Of a stretch of DNA of 16,332 nt, positions 14,627 through 16,332 are shown one piece after another. Location of the stretch: the NCBI GenBank assembly GCA_045105075.1, contig JBGCDD010000083.1, positions 1 to 16,332 of the forward strand. Reading direction: 5' to 3'. Both the position numbers and the translations under genes were made by a program. This DNA is from JBGCDD01 sp045105075. Lineage in GTDB: Bacteria > Pseudomonadota > Alphaproteobacteria > Rhodobacterales > Rhodobacteraceae. Numbering within the stretch: the stretch's first letter is position 1; each line of letters starts with the position of its first letter. The notes beneath the pieces are model-generated. The model saw nothing but the letters and a program-made list of their open reading frames with translations, did no database searches and had not been told where the DNA came from.

Positions 14627-16332
14627 TCTTTTGGCGACGACAATGTCACCGGCACGCAGCTGCAGGTTGGCGACGCCGGCACATCATCGACGACGCTTGA
14701 TGCAGGCGACACCGACTCTGATGCCAACATTACCATTGCCAACGATCGTGAAGAGATCGTGTTTGATTTCGGCACGCTCACGGTTCTGGGCGACAACGAC
14801 GGCGCCGCGCGCGATACCGAGATTGTGGTGCGGGTGACGGCGGTGGTTCATGGTGTGCCCGAGGACGTCAGCGGGTTGTCTCTGACCAATACCGCAACGC
14901 TTGAAGTCACAGATCCGGGCACAGGCACCAACCTGCAACCCGATGTAACGGCACAAGAAACTGTCGACCTGGTGCAGCCCGAACTGGTGATGGACAAGGA
15001 CGGTGAAGTTGGCGGCGACCCTGGCGATGCGCTGGATTACGTGCTGACCATCACCAACGAGGGCGACGGTCCGGCCTATGATCTGACCGTGTCTGACCCG
15101 ATGACGGACGTTAACCTGGCCTTTGTGGCCGGTACAATCGTGGTAAGTGACAGCGCGGGCGATGCGCTGGTGCCGCAGCCATCGCCGATCACGGCGATTG
15201 GCCCGGACAGTGAAGGGTTTTCATTCAACCTGCCTTCGGGTTTCTTCCTTGAGGCGGGCGATTTCATCACCGTCGCGTTCCAGGCCGAAATCGATGTGAA
15301 CGCGCCGGACGCCGCCAGTTTTGTGAACACGGCCAGCGTGGATTACGATTCGGTGCCGGATGATCCCACCGCGATTGGGCCCAATGGCACGCCGATCACG
15401 CTGGGCGATGATGACAGCGACAGCGACGATCACACCATCGCCACCGCGCCGCGAATCACCAAAGAGGTGATCGACACCAGCTTTGATGAAACCACCGGCA
15501 CCAGCCTGAGCGTCGGCGAAATCGTCACCTACCAATATGTGATCACCCTGCCGGAAATCGCGTTGGACAGCGTTGTTGTCACCGATCTTCTGGATGAAGG
15601 GCTCGAGTTTGTCACCGGCAGTGTTGATGTGTTGAACGTCAATGGGACCGGCGCCACGACCATGCCCACCGTGTTGCAAACCTCATCTGATCCGGACAGC
15701 GTGACCATTGATTTTGGCGCGATGATTAACATGTCGGATGGCAGCATTGGCCCAGATGACGAGATCATCTTTACGCTGCAGGCGCGTGTCGAAAACCTGG
15801 AAGCGCTGGCAGACGCGGGTGCGACGCTCAGCAATGATGTGGCGCTGGATGTTGATCCGACCAATGACGTGCCGTTTTCCACGCAGATCGCTTCGGCGGA
15901 TATTGACGTAGTCGAGCCGCTGTTGACCATCGACAAAACCGGCCCGGTTGCGTTGGACCCCGGTGGCGATCCGGGTGAATTTTCGATCACCGTGACCAAT
16001 ATTGGTGACCCGAACGGCGCTGGCCCGGCCTATGACATCGATATCTCGGACCTGTTGCCGGGGAGGATGACCCTGGATCAAGGTTCGCTGGCGTTTGTGG
16101 ATGGAACCGGTGCGGTGATCGCCCCCGAAACGCCTGCAACCACGAATGTCAGCAGCTTTCTGGCTGAATTTGCCCTGCTGAATGTGGGCGAGTCGATCAC
16201 GGTAACCTACCCGGCGAGCCTTGATGCGGGTCAACCTGCGTTGACGTCGTTCATCAACACGGCCACCGCCGATTACTTCAGCGCGCCCGATGATTTGCTG
16301 GACGAAAACGGCGCGATCGTGGCGCAAGACTA
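14417..16332 (+). repeat. Alternating A-B-A-B domain array
   Basis: Two module types alternate. Type A starts near 14417 and 15452 (IEKSVL..ETTGT..GETVTYELVLT; ITKEVI..ETTGT..GEIVTYQYVIT). Type B starts near 14984 and 15920 (LVMDKD..GGDPGDALDYVLTITNEGDGPAYDL; LTIDKT..GGDPGEFSITVTNIG..GPAYDI). The A copies are 343 residues apart and the B copies 317. The last B runs into the window edge. Confidence 0.65.

Larger units (their letters stand above)
10888..16332 (+). pseudogene. Giant DUF11-repeat surface protein, LEPR-XLL-like N-terminus, frameshifted, 3' end outside window
   Basis: The coding region covers about 1,814 codons to the window edge, broken once near codon 893-896 by one extra base (13565-13577). 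Upstream the frame ends at TGA 13621-13623 after 911 residues; downstream the frame is open to 16332. The N-terminus FEPLEDRIVLDG (residues 7-18) resembles the LEPR-XLL motif of huge secreted proteobacterial proteins. No Sec signal peptide is visible, which suggests type I secretion with a C-terminal signal. The rest is a string of DUF11-like beta-sandwich repeats: GDTVTF or GETVTY, then VTDxLPxGLxYV, then LTNTA. Composition is very acidic, rich in Asp, Ser and Thr and poor in Lys and Cys, with Asp-Ser linkers (SDSDSDS, DDDSDSDD) that may bind calcium. A surface adhesin or matrix protein is likely. It follows the TolC-like gene by 27 bp. Confidence 0.85.

Noticed and set aside
1..16332. CRISPR arrays, tRNA or rRNA genes, insertion sequences
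   Set aside because: None were recognised by eye: no regular repeat-spacer pattern, no cloverleaf-like segment and no transposase frame.

Overview
The window looks like part of an alphaproteobacterial plasmid or chromid, most likely Rhodobacterales (roseobacter group). The DNA is GC-rich with a strong third-position GC bias. It carries a Rep_3-type initiator divergent from a RepA/RepB-like parAB pair, and a sugar ABC cassette of a kind common on such replicons. The taxonomic call is inference from gene families and layout, not from a marker gene.

Layout. (1) Positions 1-2223, minus strand: the start of an RbsC-type sugar permease (runs off the left edge) and its RbsA-type double ATPase. They are divergent from a GntR-like LacI-family repressor at 2373-3380; two LacI-type operators lie in the shared control region. 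(2) Positions 3468-7293: the replication and partition unit. parA and parB overlap by ATGA on the minus strand, then a 608-bp origin-like region holds iterons, then the Rep_3 initiator on the plus strand. (3) Positions 7303 to the right edge: a cell-surface/export locus. A short, one-POTRA Omp85 protein on the minus strand is divergent from a TolC/OEP-family lipoprotein and a giant acidic DUF11-repeat protein that has an LEPR-XLL-like N-terminus, no Sec signal, and runs off the right edge.

The most striking observation is that every gene of the third block is broken in this sequence, while every gene of the first two blocks is intact. The Omp85 gene has two in-frame stops, the TolC gene has one in-frame amber stop, and the giant surface-protein gene has one single-base frameshift. 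Outside these four lesions the frames are open over roughly 2,900 codons, so the damage looks recent or strain-specific, or reflects sequence errors.

The Omp85-TolC-giant protein trio looks like one export/adhesion system: a non-Sec giant substrate beside an outer-membrane channel suggests type I secretion, with a dedicated Omp85 protein of unknown role. The inner-membrane ABC and periplasmic adaptor genes would be expected to the right of the window. The origin region holds a 14-bp iteron core repeated at about 22-bp spacing, a perfect 17-bp inverted iteron copy 358 bp from its partner, and an inverted half-iteron next to the rep start that could serve for autoregulation.
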